From positions 1-29,295 of the forward strand of contig DRQL01000275.1 in assembly GCA_011371465.1 (NCBI GenBank): a stretch of 29,295 nucleotides of DNA, written 5' to 3'. The translations under genes were made by a program, and so were the position numbers. Under the pieces are notes generated by a model. The model saw only the letters and a list, made by a program, of their open reading frames with translations. It ran no database searches and was not told the DNA's origin. Shown here piece after piece: positions 8,052 to 15,695 of this stretch (the stretch's first letter is position 1; the number at the start of each line of letters is the position of its first letter). Source of the DNA: Gammaproteobacteria bacterium (GTDB lineage: Bacteria > Pseudomonadota > Gammaproteobacteria > DSM-19610).

Positions 8052-8789
8052 CTAAAGGGTATCCGACCACTCCAGCCGGTAGGTGCCGTCCCTGAATTCC
8101 GCAAAGGTCGACAGGAACTGGCTCACCGCCTGCGGCAAGTCGCCCTTCTGCTGCAGGTTGGCGTCAAATCGATAGGCGCCGTCGCTGTGCATTTCCACCT
8201 CCGCCTGCACCGACAGGGCGCCGCCCTCGTTGTTCAGCGTTCCGCGGGTCACCCCGTCCTCGATGCGGGTGTCCAGCTGCATCTTGCCAAGGTCCAGGGT
8301 GTAGGGCGCGTTGATACGCGCAGGCCACCAGTACACCGTTCCCTCCAGCGCGGGGTAGCCGGCTTCCGGCCAGGCCACATCGGCGATGACGAAGCTGAGC
8401 ATGCCGCCCGGCTGCACCTGGCGCAGCCCCAGCAGGTTCACCAGGTCCTGCGCCGTTATGCGGCCACGCAGGTCGGAAAGCTGTGGATTGCCCAGCAGGC
8501 TGACACCGGCATGCGCCTTGACACGCTGCCCCAGTAATTCGCCCTTGACGACAAAACTGAGCTGACCCGCGAACAGCATCAGGGGCCGGATCTGCCAATG
8601 TACATCGGTGAACTGCAGCGGCGGCAGTGCAAGCTGTGCCGCCTGCCCGGACCAGAGGCTGCCCGTGGCCGTGGCACGCAGATCCTCGGGCTGCGCCAGT
8701 GACAGGATTTTCGCGGCCGGCGCGGTGGCCAGCATGAAAAACAGGTACGCCGCCACACCCAGTGATATACCCTGCCAGAGCGGTCTCAT
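8052..8789 (-). CDS. gspN: Type II secretion system protein N
   Basis: The 245-residue protein starts at ATG 8789, in a 4-bp ATGA overlap with the gspM stop. It has one N-terminal membrane helix (GISLGVAAYLFFMLATAPA) and a periplasmic beta-rich domain with the GspN phrases LWSGQAAQL, LQFTDVHWQIRPL and GVSLLGNPQLSDLRGRI. GspN is an accessory inner-membrane component of the type II secretion system (T2SS), present in only some systems. The upstream in-frame extension to 8900 overlaps gspM and is not used. Position after gspM and family phrases make the call secure. Confidence 0.9.
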   Translation of the reverse strand: MRPLWQGISLGVAAYLFFMLATAPAAKILSLAQPEDLRATATGSLWSGQAAQLALPPLQFTDVHWQIRPLMLFAGQLSFVVKGELLGQRVKAHAGVSLLGNPQLSDLRGRITAQDLVNLLGLRQVQPGGMLSFVIADVAWPEAGYPALEGTVYWWPARINAPYTLDLGKMQLDTRIEDGVTRGTLNNEGGALSVQAEVEMHSDGAYRFDANLQQKGDLPQAVSQFLSTFAEFRDGTYRLEWSDTL

Positions 8790-9274
8790 GCAGCGGGTTC
8801 CAGCAGGGTGAGGCGGGCATTGACGCGCCCGGCACCCTGGGGTTCGATGGTGATGAGCGTGGTTTCCACCTGGTAGGTTCGGGTCAGCCGGCCCAGCCAC
8901 AGGATCATCGGGTCAAAGGCCACGCCTTCCAGCCACACCTTGACCCCCTTGCTACCGTCCGGCTCGATGCGCTTGATGTAGTTACCCAGCCCGTCCTTGC
9001 GCGCCGACTGGTCCACCACTGCCAGCAGGGAACGGCCGCCCAGGCCGCGCGCAGCCCCGGCCCCGCTGCCCCGCAACGCCCGGATCTGCGCCGCGGCCTG
9101 CTGCATCCACGCCAGTGTCTGCTGCTGTTCGGCCACGTCTTGCTGCAGGTCGCGGTAGGCGCCGACCACGGGTTCCCAGACCATCACGTACAACAACAGC
9201 AACAGCAGTACGATGGCACCGCCCGTCACCAGGCGGCGTTCCCTGGGCTCCAGCCCGGCAAACCATTCCTTCAT
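8786..9274 (-). CDS. gspM: Type II secretion system protein M
   Basis: A 162-residue bitopic inner-membrane protein. The N-terminus MKEWFAGLEPRERRLV is typical of GspM, followed by a membrane helix (GGAIVLLLLLLYVMVW), a short Gln-rich coiled coil and a ferredoxin-like periplasmic domain. GspM pairs with GspL to form the assembly platform that couples the GspE ATPase to the pseudopilus. Its ATG (9274) overlaps the gspL stop by four bases (ATGA) and its own stop overlaps gspN, so translation is likely coupled. An Ala/Gly-rich stretch (GSGAGAARGLGG) lies in the middle. Confidence 0.92.
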   Translation of the reverse strand: MKEWFAGLEPRERRLVTGGAIVLLLLLLYVMVWEPVVGAYRDLQQDVAEQQQTLAWMQQAAAQIRALRGSGAGAARGLGGRSLLAVVDQSARKDGLGNYIKRIEPDGSKGVKVWLEGVAFDPMILWLGRLTRTYQVETTLITIEPQGAGRVNARLTLLEPAA

Positions 9275-10473
9275 GAGGTTTTCCCCTGTACCCGCATGCG
9301 GCTTTCGACCTTCTGGTTCTTGTCCGTCGTGGCCGACTGGATTTCAGCATTCAGTTTCCCACCACTGACCAGGTCCTGCTTGAGCTTGTCGAGCACCTGC
9401 AGGTTGTCAGCCAGCAGGTCGAGGTCCAGGCGGCCATCGCGGTAGCTGGCACCACGGACGGTAATCCCTTTGGTGGCACGAATCACGTTGGCGGTTTGCG
9501 CCAGCATGGCCAGGAAGTCGGTACTGCCGACGCCGCTCTTGCGCTGCAGTTTTTTCAGCTGCTGTTCCATCTGGGCACGTGGATTGACGATGCGCCGCGC
9601 ATTGGGGAAGGTCTGGCGGTACAGCGCTTCGATGTCGGCGGCGAGCTGCGCTTTCTGCGCCGAGAGCCGCTGGTAGTTCACCCCGGTCGATACCCCGGCC
9701 AGGACAAGACCGGCCAGCAACAGGGCTGCGCTGGCTTTCCAGGGCCGCAGCATGCGCCCCCACTCCTCGCGCCGGCTGTAGTTACCCTGCAGCAGATCGA
9801 TGACCGGGCCCTGCACATAGCCACGCGCCAGCAGTTCCAGTGGCTGCGCCGGGTCTTCCACCAGGTCGAGATCCACGCCCTCCAGGTCGAGTACCAGAGA
9901 ACCGAATACCCGGGCCGATTCCGGCGCCTGTTCCTTTACCCGCAGCAGGGCAAAAAGTTCGGCAAGGTTTTCGCCATCCACCGCGAAACCGCTGCAATCG
10001 CCACTGCGCACCAGCACCGTCGAACCGTCCACCAGCAGGCTCCAGCCACCGTCCGTCGGCACCGCCAGCGTTTCGGGGACCAGCTGCGTGGCGCTGATTC
10101 CCTGTTCCTGCAGCAGGGCCTGCCAGTCATCCATCCGGCTGCGTTCGACCACGGCCACCGGGTAACGGCTGTCGCCGCCGGCCGCGCCCAGGGCAAAATG
10201 CAGCTGTTCGACATCCCCGGCCAGTTGCTCTTCCAGCACGTAGGGCGCCGCGCGCAACACCCGCTGCCGGTTACGGCCCGGCACCTGCACCTCCAGCAGC
10301 AGCACCTCGCTGCCGGGAACCAGCACCACCACGCGGCGGACGCTGTGAATGATGCCAATGTCCGGTACACCGTTTTGCACGGGTCCGCGGCCCTGGCCCT
10401 GCTCGTCGATCAGCAGCCAGTCCCGGAAACCCTGCGCCGCGGGCGCCAGTCGGATCAGTAGCGTTTCAGCCAT
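9271..10473 (-). CDS. gspL: Type II secretion system protein L
   Basis: The 400-residue protein starts MAETLLIRLAP, as GspL proteins do. A cytoplasmic actin-like domain (about 1-240, VVLVPGSEVLLLEVQVPG, RAAPYVLEEQLA) binds the GspE ATPase in known systems. One membrane helix follows (ASAALLLAGLVLAGVSTG), then a periplasmic coiled coil and ferredoxin-like domain that contacts GspM. The ATG at 10473 directly follows AGGA with almost no spacer, so initiation may be weak or depend on upstream translation. The 126-bp gap to gspK is the only sizeable gap in the operon and shows no terminator. The partner ATPase gene gspE is absent from this window. Confidence 0.92.
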   Translation of the reverse strand: MAETLLIRLAPAAQGFRDWLLIDEQGQGRGPVQNGVPDIGIIHSVRRVVVLVPGSEVLLLEVQVPGRNRQRVLRAAPYVLEEQLAGDVEQLHFALGAAGGDSRYPVAVVERSRMDDWQALLQEQGISATQLVPETLAVPTDGGWSLLVDGSTVLVRSGDCSGFAVDGENLAELFALLRVKEQAPESARVFGSLVLDLEGVDLDLVEDPAQPLELLARGYVQGPVIDLLQGNYSRREEWGRMLRPWKASAALLLAGLVLAGVSTGVNYQRLSAQKAQLAADIEALYRQTFPNARRIVNPRAQMEQQLKKLQRKSGVGSTDFLAMLAQTANVIRATKGITVRGASYRDGRLDLDLLADNLQVLDKLKQDLVSGGKLNAEIQSATTDKNQKVESRMRVQGKTS

Positions 10474-10599
10474 TCCTGTTTATCCAGCATTTGAAATTCG
10501 TCCCGGGGAAGCCCTGGCCGGCGGCGGTCACCCCGCCGATGGCAAGAACAGTATGATTAATCAGAGATTCCCTTGTCTCATCGTACCACGTTCGCAACC

Positions 10600-11559
10600 T
10601 TATTCATCGGCTTCCGGCACCGGTGCGACCACGGGTTCGCGGAATTCCCGCTGCCGGCGTATCACCAGCGTACCTTTATCCGTACGCTGGATCAGGCTCG
10701 CCAGCCGCGCCCGGCTGAGCCCGATATTGGCCTCGCTGACCATCAGGAACCAGTCGCTCTCCACCGACAGCTGCGCCGTGGTCAATTGCTGCTTGCCACT
10801 CAATTCGTTCTGCTGGGTGAATTTAGCGACCGTTTCAAAGCCATCTTCACCGCGCGTTTCGACCAGGGACTTGCCGTCCGCCAGGCTCATGTTCTCGGCC
10901 ACCGTGCTCAGCACCTCGGCGCTGGCCGTGTTCACGTTGAGGGGGGTGACTTCCGGCAGCGCCGCCACAAAGGGGCGCAGCTTATCGATCATATCCGGCT
11001 CGTAGCCCTTGACGAGGCGCAGTTCGCTGACATCGGCCAGCAACCGGTTGGCGGCCCGGTAGGGGGGGGCGACACCCAGATACGTCTCGTCCTCGGCACC
11101 ATCGGGGAAGCGCACGTCAATATTGCTGTCGATCCAGTCCGCCAGCGCATCCGCCAGCGACTCCTCCAGCTCCAGCCGCCGCAACAGACGCTTGTAACGC
11201 GCAATCGCATCCTGGTCGGCAACGCCGTTGCCATCGACCAGGTTATTGAGGTTGAAGCGACCCTGCAGGTCCAGGATGCGGCCGGTGATCGATCCGCCTT
11301 CCACCACCGAAACCGGCGGCTGCGTAGACCAGTCCTCGTACAGGGTATCGATCTTGCTGTCGCGCTTGTCCCGCGCCAGCACCACCCGCGCCCAGCTCTC
11401 GGCGCCGAGGCTGAACGCGTAGGCCTGCTCGCTGTGTAACAGGCTGCCGGTGCGCCGGATGTCCATCTGCTGCCGGGTCGCCATGGCCACGGCCGCCACG
11501 GTAGCCACGGCCACCACCAGCAGGGCCGTCACCAGCGCCACACCACGCTGCTGCCGCAT
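10600..11559 (-). CDS. gspK: Type II secretion system minor pseudopilin K
   Basis: A 319-residue minor pseudopilin. The N-terminal RQQRGVALVTALLVVAVATV has a prepilin peptidase site after Gly and, as usual in GspK, no Glu at position 5. The large globular domain with helix-hairpin-helix-like phrases (DLQGRFNLNNLV, PLNVNTASAEVLS) is also typical. GspK caps the pseudopilus tip with GspI and GspJ. The ATG at 11559 shares one base with the gspJ stop (TGATG). Length and motifs are normal. Confidence 0.94.
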   Translation of the reverse strand: MRQQRGVALVTALLVVAVATVAAVAMATRQQMDIRRTGSLLHSEQAYAFSLGAESWARVVLARDKRDSKIDTLYEDWSTQPPVSVVEGGSITGRILDLQGRFNLNNLVDGNGVADQDAIARYKRLLRRLELEESLADALADWIDSNIDVRFPDGAEDETYLGVAPPYRAANRLLADVSELRLVKGYEPDMIDKLRPFVAALPEVTPLNVNTASAEVLSTVAENMSLADGKSLVETRGEDGFETVAKFTQQNELSGKQQLTTAQLSVESDWFLMVSEANIGLSRARLASLIQRTDKGTLVIRRQREFREPVVAPVPEADE

Positions 11560-12269
11560 CAGCCTTCCCCCTCACCGTTCCCGCCGTTGCCCAGAGCACC
11601 CTCACCTTCTCCTTCACCCTCGTCCGCAGCGTTGCCGGCGCCCTGTTGCTGCGCACCGGCAACGAACGTCTGTGGCAGGCGGAAAATCCAGTTGACCACC
11701 CCCAGCCGCTCCAGTTCCAGTTCGACTTCCACCGCCTGCGGCAACGATTCCGGCGACCCGGACGGCCCCGGCGTGGCCGGCCAGCTCTCCACCCATTGGT
11801 TGGACGCGTTCAGGAAACGCATGGTAAAGCGGTTGATCCCTTCGACCAGTACCTGTTCGTCCGGCAGGCTGTCCTGGGCGCGGTCCAGTACCCGCCAGGT
11901 CTGGCGCAACAACACATCCTGGTCCGGTACGTAGGCCACCCGTTGCAGGTCGCTGCGCAGGAACCCGGCCGGGTTGGGGTAGCCCGCGCGACTGAACTCG
12001 ACCCCGGTAAAGCCGCGCCCGCCCACCAGTTCATCGACGCTGTCACCGTATTCGTTGCGGATTTTGCGCGACACGATCTGCTCCAGGTCACGCTGCATGA
12101 TGCGGTAGGCCTTCTGCAGGTCGGCGAGCCGCTGCGACGCCGCCTCGGTACTGTGCTGCTGCTGCATGACCGTCTGCAGGCCGCTGTAGGCCATTACGCC
12201 GATCAGGGCGAAAATCGACAGCGAAACGAGCAGTTCGAGCAGGGTAAAACCCCGGTGGCTGCGTATCAT
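11559..12269 (-). CDS. gspJ: Type II secretion system minor pseudopilin J
   Basis: The 236-residue pseudopilin starts at ATG 12269 in an ATGA overlap with gspI. The leader MIRSHRG is followed by FTLLELLVSLSIFALIGV, so cleavage is expected at Gly-Phe, and the GspJ phrase SGLQTVMQQQHSTEAASQRL is present. The last roughly 30 residues are unusual: a Gly/Glu/Asn/Ala low-complexity tail with repeated EGEG units (nt 11562-11657) that standard GspJ proteins lack. It may be a flexible acidic extension at the pseudopilus tip. The longer upstream frame to 12401 lies inside gspI and is ignored. Confidence 0.93.
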   Translation of the reverse strand: MIRSHRGFTLLELLVSLSIFALIGVMAYSGLQTVMQQQHSTEAASQRLADLQKAYRIMQRDLEQIVSRKIRNEYGDSVDELVGGRGFTGVEFSRAGYPNPAGFLRSDLQRVAYVPDQDVLLRQTWRVLDRAQDSLPDEQVLVEGINRFTMRFLNASNQWVESWPATPGPSGSPESLPQAVEVELELERLGVVNWIFRLPQTFVAGAQQQGAGNAADEGEGEGEGALGNGGNGEGEG

Positions 12270-12661
12270 GGCTTGCCCTTGAAACCGGTCAGGCTGGCGA
12301 GCGGCGCTTCGTCCTCGTCCGCATCCAGTGGATAGACCTCGATGTCGAGGCGTCGCAGTTCCTTTTCCGGTGTCGTCGACACCTGCATCACCCAGCGCCA
12401 CTCGCGGGCGCCGATGTCGGCGCCTGCTTTGGGCAGCTCGACTTCCCCCTTGGTGCGCCCGGTGTCCGGCCAGTCGCTGGAAAGCAGCTCCATAACCAGC
12501 CGGTTATGCGCCACCCACTCGGCAAAGGTGCGGTCGCGCAGGTACGCCTGGTTGGACGTGTAAGACCCGGTCGCCTGCACGATCGCTCCCAGCGACAGCG
12601 CCACCACCACCAGCGCCACCAGCACTTCCAGTAAGGTAAAGCCGCGCTGCCCGCGCATCAT
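12266..12661 (-). CDS. gspI: Type II secretion system minor pseudopilin I
   Basis: A 131-residue pseudopilin with leader MMRGQRG and FTLLEVLVALVVVALSLGAI, then the GspI phrases SYTSNQAYLRDRTFAEWVAHN and WRWVMQVSTTPEKELRRLDIEV. The tandem ATG codons at 12661 and 12658 overlap the gspH stop (TGA), giving tight translational coupling. GspI nucleates the tip complex with GspJ and GspK. Length is normal. Confidence 0.93.
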   Translation of the reverse strand: MMRGQRGFTLLEVLVALVVVALSLGAIVQATGSYTSNQAYLRDRTFAEWVAHNRLVMELLSSDWPDTGRTKGEVELPKAGADIGAREWRWVMQVSTTPEKELRRLDIEVYPLDADEDEAPLASLTGFKGKP

Positions 12662-13194
12662 TCCAGCTCCAGCTTGCCCAGCAGGCTGGCCTTGACCACG
12701 AAGCGCTGCTCGCTCTCCGGTGCCGAAAAGGTCAGCATGAAAGGAGTCATTTCACCACTGGACAACAGGAAAACCTGGGGGGCCTCGGTGTCTTCCGCCT
12801 GCAGCCCCGGCGGCGGGTTCTCTTCCAGCTCCAGGCGTAACTCGATGCCTTTGGGCAGGGTCCGCGCCCGCAGCGGCCCGTCATCCTGCAGTTCGGCCCA
12901 GCCGTCCGTTTGCAATAACATGAATTCGTAGCCGTTATCGCTGAACCGTATGGCCAGCTGTTCGCTGCGCATCACCGCCTGCTCACTGGCCATATCGATC
13001 AGGGCAACCAGGCGGCTGGCTTCACGTTGCAGCTGCTCGGCACGCGCGTCGCCGCCGGGCGACAGGCCGACAAAAGTCAGGATCACACCAATGATGATGA
13101 TCACCACCATCAGTTCCAGCAGGGTAAAACCCCGCTGTAACGCAAACAGCCTGCCAAAGGCAGGCTGTTCGGCCGGAAAGCGTCCTGTATTCAC
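12658..13194 (-). CDS. gspH: Type II secretion system minor pseudopilin H
   Basis: A 178-residue pseudopilin with FALQRG before FTLLELMVVIIIIGVILTF and a C-terminal domain rich in beta strands, as in GspH. The start is the GTG at 13194, 10 bp after the gspG stop; it gives a longer than usual leader of 21 residues before the cleavage site. The next in-frame ATG lies inside the membrane helix and would destroy the signal. The ribosome site is weak, so this start is less certain than those of its neighbours. GspH probably connects the GspIJK tip to the GspG shaft. Confidence 0.9.
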   Translation of the reverse strand: MNTGRFPAEQPAFGRLFALQRGFTLLELMVVIIIIGVILTFVGLSPGGDARAEQLQREASRLVALIDMASEQAVMRSEQLAIRFSDNGYEFMLLQTDGWAELQDDGPLRARTLPKGIELRLELEENPPPGLQAEDTEAPQVFLLSSGEMTPFMLTFSAPESEQRFVVKASLLGKLELE

Positions 13195-13203
13195 CTGGCC
13201 GGC

Positions 13204-13632
13204 CTATTGCGTATTCCAGTTCCCGATATCGTCGTCACTGGGCTGGCGGTCCGGTCCGGTCGAAAAAATATCGATGCTGCCATGCACACCGGGATTCAGG
13301 TACTGGTAGGGCTGACGCCAGGGGTCGACCGGCATGCGGTCCAGGTAACCACCGGTTTTCCAGCGTGCCGGTTCCGGCGGGATATCCGGTTTGGTCACCA
13401 GTGCCTCCAGGCCCTGGTCCGTGGTGGGGTATTCATAGTTGTCCAGCTTGTAGAGGTTCAGCGCGGCTTCCAGGGCGCGGATATCCTGCGCCGCCTTCAC
13501 CTTGCGCGCCTCGTCCGGCCGGTCCATGACCTTGGGCACCAGCACCGCGGCCAGGATTCCCAGTATGACCACCACGACCATGACTTCGATCAGTGTAAAA
13601 CCACCGGCACGCCGGTTACTTCGCTGCATCAT
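13204..13632 (-). CDS. gspG: Type II secretion system major pseudopilin G
   Basis: The 142-residue major pseudopilin starts at tandem ATGs 13632/13629. The leader MMQRSNRRAGG precedes FTLIEVMVVVVILGILAAVL, followed by the highly conserved DEARKVKAAQDIRALEAALN, YPTTDQGLEALV and MPVDPWRQPYQYLNPG. The C-terminal calcium site has the form IDIFSTGPDRQPSDDD. GspG forms the pseudopilus fibre that pushes folded exoproteins through the secretin. It is the first gene of the minus-strand operon gspGHIJKLMN, and its promoter should lie in the 238-bp gap before the divergent aldolase gene, which also holds a family A repeat. The secretin, GspC, ATPase and GspF genes must be elsewhere. Confidence 0.96.
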   Translation of the reverse strand: MMQRSNRRAGGFTLIEVMVVVVILGILAAVLVPKVMDRPDEARKVKAAQDIRALEAALNLYKLDNYEYPTTDQGLEALVTKPDIPPEPARWKTGGYLDRMPVDPWRQPYQYLNPGVHGSIDIFSTGPDRQPSDDDIGNWNTQ

Positions 13633-13662
13633 TGTGATTCGCTCTTTCCTGTTTTGAATAGG

Positions 13663-13722
13663 GAAACCCTGGATCCCGGCCTGCGCAGGGATGACGGAAA
13701 AGGATTTTGCGTACAAGGTTTC
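13663..13722. repeat. Family A palindromic element upstream of gspG
   Basis: The core 'ctggatcccggcctgcgcagggatgacgg' is flanked by short inverted ends gaaacc (13663-13668) and ggtttc (13717-13722), the same nested layout as the element at 17182-17247. It lies in the divergent gap between gspG and the aldolase gene and extends the gspG frame with repeat-encoded codons, which supports the start at 13632. Confidence 0.6.
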
Positions 13723-13870
13723 ATAAGGATTCCAGATTTCCGGTGTTCTATCAACGTGATATTTGCAGCAGCTTTCTGGACTCCTGCCCCGCAGCTATTG
13801 TACCGTCTGCCGCGACCTTTCCGCTATTGGACCGGATTGCCGCGCAGGAAATCCCGACACAGAGCACAAA

Positions 13871-14449
13871 ATGGACCCACGCCTGGACCTGATCCGTCAC
13901 TACCGCTGGCTGCGCCAGTACGGCCTGAACGACTCGCACAGCGGCAATGCCTCGGTACGCAACGGTGACCAGTACTGGGTGACCCCGACCGGGGCCTGCG
14001 CCGATACCCTGGAGGCCGATGCCCTGGTTCGCTGTCCGCTGGACGGACGGCCGGCCACCGGTGCCTCGCTGGATGCCCCACTGCACCGGCAAGTGTACGC
14101 GGAAAATCCCGCCGCGGGCGCGATCCTGCACAGCCACGGCGCCTACAGTGTAGCCATTACGCTATCCGGCAGGGACTTTATCCCCGTGGATTTCGAGGGC
14201 CAGCATTACTTTCCCCGGGTCAGGGTGCTGGATATCGCCTACACGGACTACCTCGACCAGGCACCGGCGCAGGTCGCCGCCGTTCTGGCCGGGCAGCCGC
14301 TGGTGGTGGTGCGCGGACACGGGGTATACGCCTGTGCGGAAAACCTGGACCTGGCCTACAAGTGGACCTGCTCGTTCGAGTTGTCTGCAAAAACGGCCCT
14401 TCTGGCCGGGTTTTGTGCCGCAAACCCTACCCCGAGCACCCCACCGTAG
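13871..14449 (+). CDS. Class II aldolase/adducin family protein
   Basis: The 192-residue protein has the family landmarks: SHSGNASVR, WVTPTG, the zinc histidines in AILHSHGAYS and RGHGVYACA, and the long FEGQHYFP loop. Members cleave or epimerise phosphorylated sugars (L-fuculose-1-P aldolase, L-ribulose-5-P epimerase) or dehydrate methylthioribulose-1-P (MtnB); the substrate here cannot be told. The catalytic Glu normally found four residues before the conserved His of the 'SSExxxH' segment appears to be Asp (GASLDAPLH). The ATG at 13871 was chosen because the longer frame adds a non-homologous repeat-derived leader; the ribosome site is weak. Its TAG stop (14447-14449) lies inside the left arm of a family C inverted repeat. 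Confidence 0.82.
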   Translation: MDPRLDLIRHYRWLRQYGLNDSHSGNASVRNGDQYWVTPTGACADTLEADALVRCPLDGRPATGASLDAPLHRQVYAENPAAGAILHSHGAYSVAITLSGRDFIPVDFEGQHYFPRVRVLDIAYTDYLDQAPAQVAAVLAGQPLVVVRGHGVYACAENLDLAYKWTCSFELSAKTALLAGFCAANPTPSTPP

Positions 14450-14552
14450 GAGCAGTCCCCTGACCGCGAACAGGGTGTCGAACCGCACACTCCCGGCGCA
14501 TGTTTCCGCTGCCTGACATTACCTGTTCGCGGTCAGTGGACCGCTCCTACGG
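14444..14552. repeat. Family C inverted repeat pair between convergent genes
   Basis: Arms 14444-14474 and 14522-14552 (31 bp each) are reverse complements with two mismatches and enclose 47 bp. The left arm contains the TAG stop of the aldolase gene and the right arm contains the TAG stop of the DUF5063-like gene. The hairpin could end transcription in both directions, though it lacks a T-run. Confidence 0.8.
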
Positions 14553-15044
14553 AAGTTGATCATTGACCTTCAGGGCGTACAGGTGGCGTTCCGCATCGAC
14601 CAGGTGCTGTCCCCAGTGTTTTTTGAAACCCTCTTCCCACAGGTGTGCCACTTCGTCCGGGCCGGCGGCCTCCAGCAGTTCCAGCCCCCGCTTGAGTTCA
14701 AAATAGATATCGGTCAGGTCATCGGCAAGACTGCCGGTGCGGTGTTCCTCACCGGTCACGACATCCGCGGGGTGGTCGTATTCCAGCCAGTACATGTCGC
14801 GTTCACCCAGGCGCACACGCAGTTCGCTGAACAGGTCGAAACGATCATCAAAATCACCCGTCTCGGGCGGGATCGCACCGCCACCGGGGTCCGGCAGCAC
14901 CACCACCTCGGCGTGCAAACGGGGCAGCAGGCGGGACAACTGGTCCAGCCAGTTGTCACTACGCTGAATTCCGTCAATCAGTCCGCAAAACCGGTTGGCT
15001 GTCTGCACCAGCTCCATGAACTGAACGCTGTCGCGTCCGCGCAT
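14547..15044 (-). CDS. DUF5063 family protein
   Basis: I recognise this 165-residue acidic, soluble protein as DUF5063-like from phrases such as FMELVQTANRFCGLID, DLTDIYFELKRGLELLE and AAHLWEEGFKKHWGQHL-type segments (here VAHLWEEGFKKHWGQHLVDA). No catalytic motif is visible and the function is unknown. The ATG at 15044 is preferred since GGGAG lies six to seven bases upstream; the ATG at 15086 would add 14 residues without a ribosome site. It is followed on the same strand by nothing but its repeat-borne stop, and preceded by the rubredoxin gene 130 bp upstream. The pairing with rubredoxin hints at a redox-linked role, which is only inference. Confidence 0.72.
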   Translation of the reverse strand: MRGRDSVQFMELVQTANRFCGLIDGIQRSDNWLDQLSRLLPRLHAEVVVLPDPGGGAIPPETGDFDDRFDLFSELRVRLGERDMYWLEYDHPADVVTGEEHRTGSLADDLTDIYFELKRGLELLEAAGPDEVAHLWEEGFKKHWGQHLVDAERHLYALKVNDQLP

Positions 15045-15174
15045 ACCTTGCTCCCAACCACTGCTTTCCAGTACCGGCAGCGACATTGCCGTAACGCCGC
15101 GATGTACTGCCCCTGAATCCAGTTTAGTCGGAAATTGAAAAAATGCGCGGGCCGGGTTTCACCATCAACCGGGC

Positions 15175-15348
15175 TCAGATTTCCACCATGTCGAAATCTT
15201 CCTTGCCGGCGCCGCAGTCCGGGCACACCCAGTCGTCCGGGACATCTTCCCAGCGCGTGCACGGTGCAATCCCTTCCTCGGGCAGGCCTTTTTCTTCGTC
15301 ATATACAAAACCGCATACGGTGCATTCCCAGGTTTTGAAGGTGCTCAT
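15175..15348 (-). CDS. rubA: Rubredoxin
   Basis: A 57-residue rubredoxin: WECTVCGFVYDEEKG and VCPDCGAGKEDFDMVEI supply the four cysteines (two C-x2-C pairs) that hold one iron atom, and the aromatic core residues (W, Y, F, W) are in place. Rubredoxins are small cytoplasmic electron carriers, for example to alkane hydroxylases or to superoxide/oxygen-reducing flavoproteins; no such partner is in the window. The ATG at 15348 follows AGGAG by ten bases; the upstream ATG at 15387 would place that ribosome site inside the gene and is rejected. Confidence 0.95.
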   Translation of the reverse strand: MSTFKTWECTVCGFVYDEEKGLPEEGIAPCTRWEDVPDDWVCPDCGAGKEDFDMVEI

Positions 15349-15388
15349 CAGGTGTTTTTCTCCTTTTTCAGTGCGTTTTTTCGTCATT

Positions 15389-15554
15389 GTCGGGTTACGC
15401 TGCGCTAACCCGACCTGCGGGTGGTACGGGTTTTGGTGTAGTGCGTGGTTTGTGGGTTGTTGATCCGGGTTGAATTTGTTGGATTACGCTGCGCTAATCC
15501 AACCTACCAGGTCTGGTGGTTACTGTAGGTCGGGTTAGCACAGCGTAACCCGAC
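15389..15554. repeat. Cluster of three family B hairpins
   Basis: Three perfect 9-bp-stem hairpins with 8-nt loops lie at 15389-15414 (gtcgggtta), 15478-15503 (gttggatta) and 15529-15554 (gtcgggtta). They occupy most of the 343-bp gap between the divergent rubredoxin and thiD genes. The first two are in one orientation and the third in the other. Apart from these, the gap holds only the putative promoter and short ORF listed below. Confidence 0.8.
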
Positions 15555-15592
15555 ACCGGATCATCCCGAACAACCACAAATACCCGCTGTAA

Positions 15593-15601
15593 TGCTACAA
15601 T
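15593..15601 (+). promoter_or_regulatory. Possible extended -10 promoter for thiD
   Basis: tgctacaat matches an extended -10 (TGn-TACAAT); no good -35 is seen 17 bp upstream. It is placed about 90 bp before thiD, downstream of the repeat cluster. No TPP (thi-box) riboswitch is recognisable between it and thiD. Confidence 0.3.
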
Positions 15602-15629
15602 AGTCCCAAAAGCAAAAGGTTACCCACAC

Positions 15630-15695
15630 ATGGAAGCAAAAGCTGCGGTTTACCGCCTTATTCCCGCACAAAACCGGCAGGATTGCCCGGTATGA
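15630..15695 (+). CDS. Possible 21-codon leader ORF coupled to thiD
   Basis: An ATG at 15630, preceded by aaaagg (15614-15619), opens a 21-codon frame (MEAKAAVYRLIPAQNRQDCP plus one Val) whose TGA overlaps the thiD ATG as ATGA. Such an overlap is the usual mark of translational coupling. The peptide has no recognisable domain. It may be a chance ORF, or a true leader whose translation sets thiD expression. Confidence 0.3.
   Translation: MEAKAAVYRLIPAQNRQDCPV

Noticed and set aside
7261..8055. 264-codon plus-strand frame
   Set aside because: Antisense to the PilZ-like gene; Gln/Val/Arg-rich without motif.
15555..15692. TPP riboswitch before thiD
   Set aside because: I cannot find the conserved CTGAGA and ACCTGATC-type thi-box segments; the leader is short and unstructured apart from the family B hairpins.
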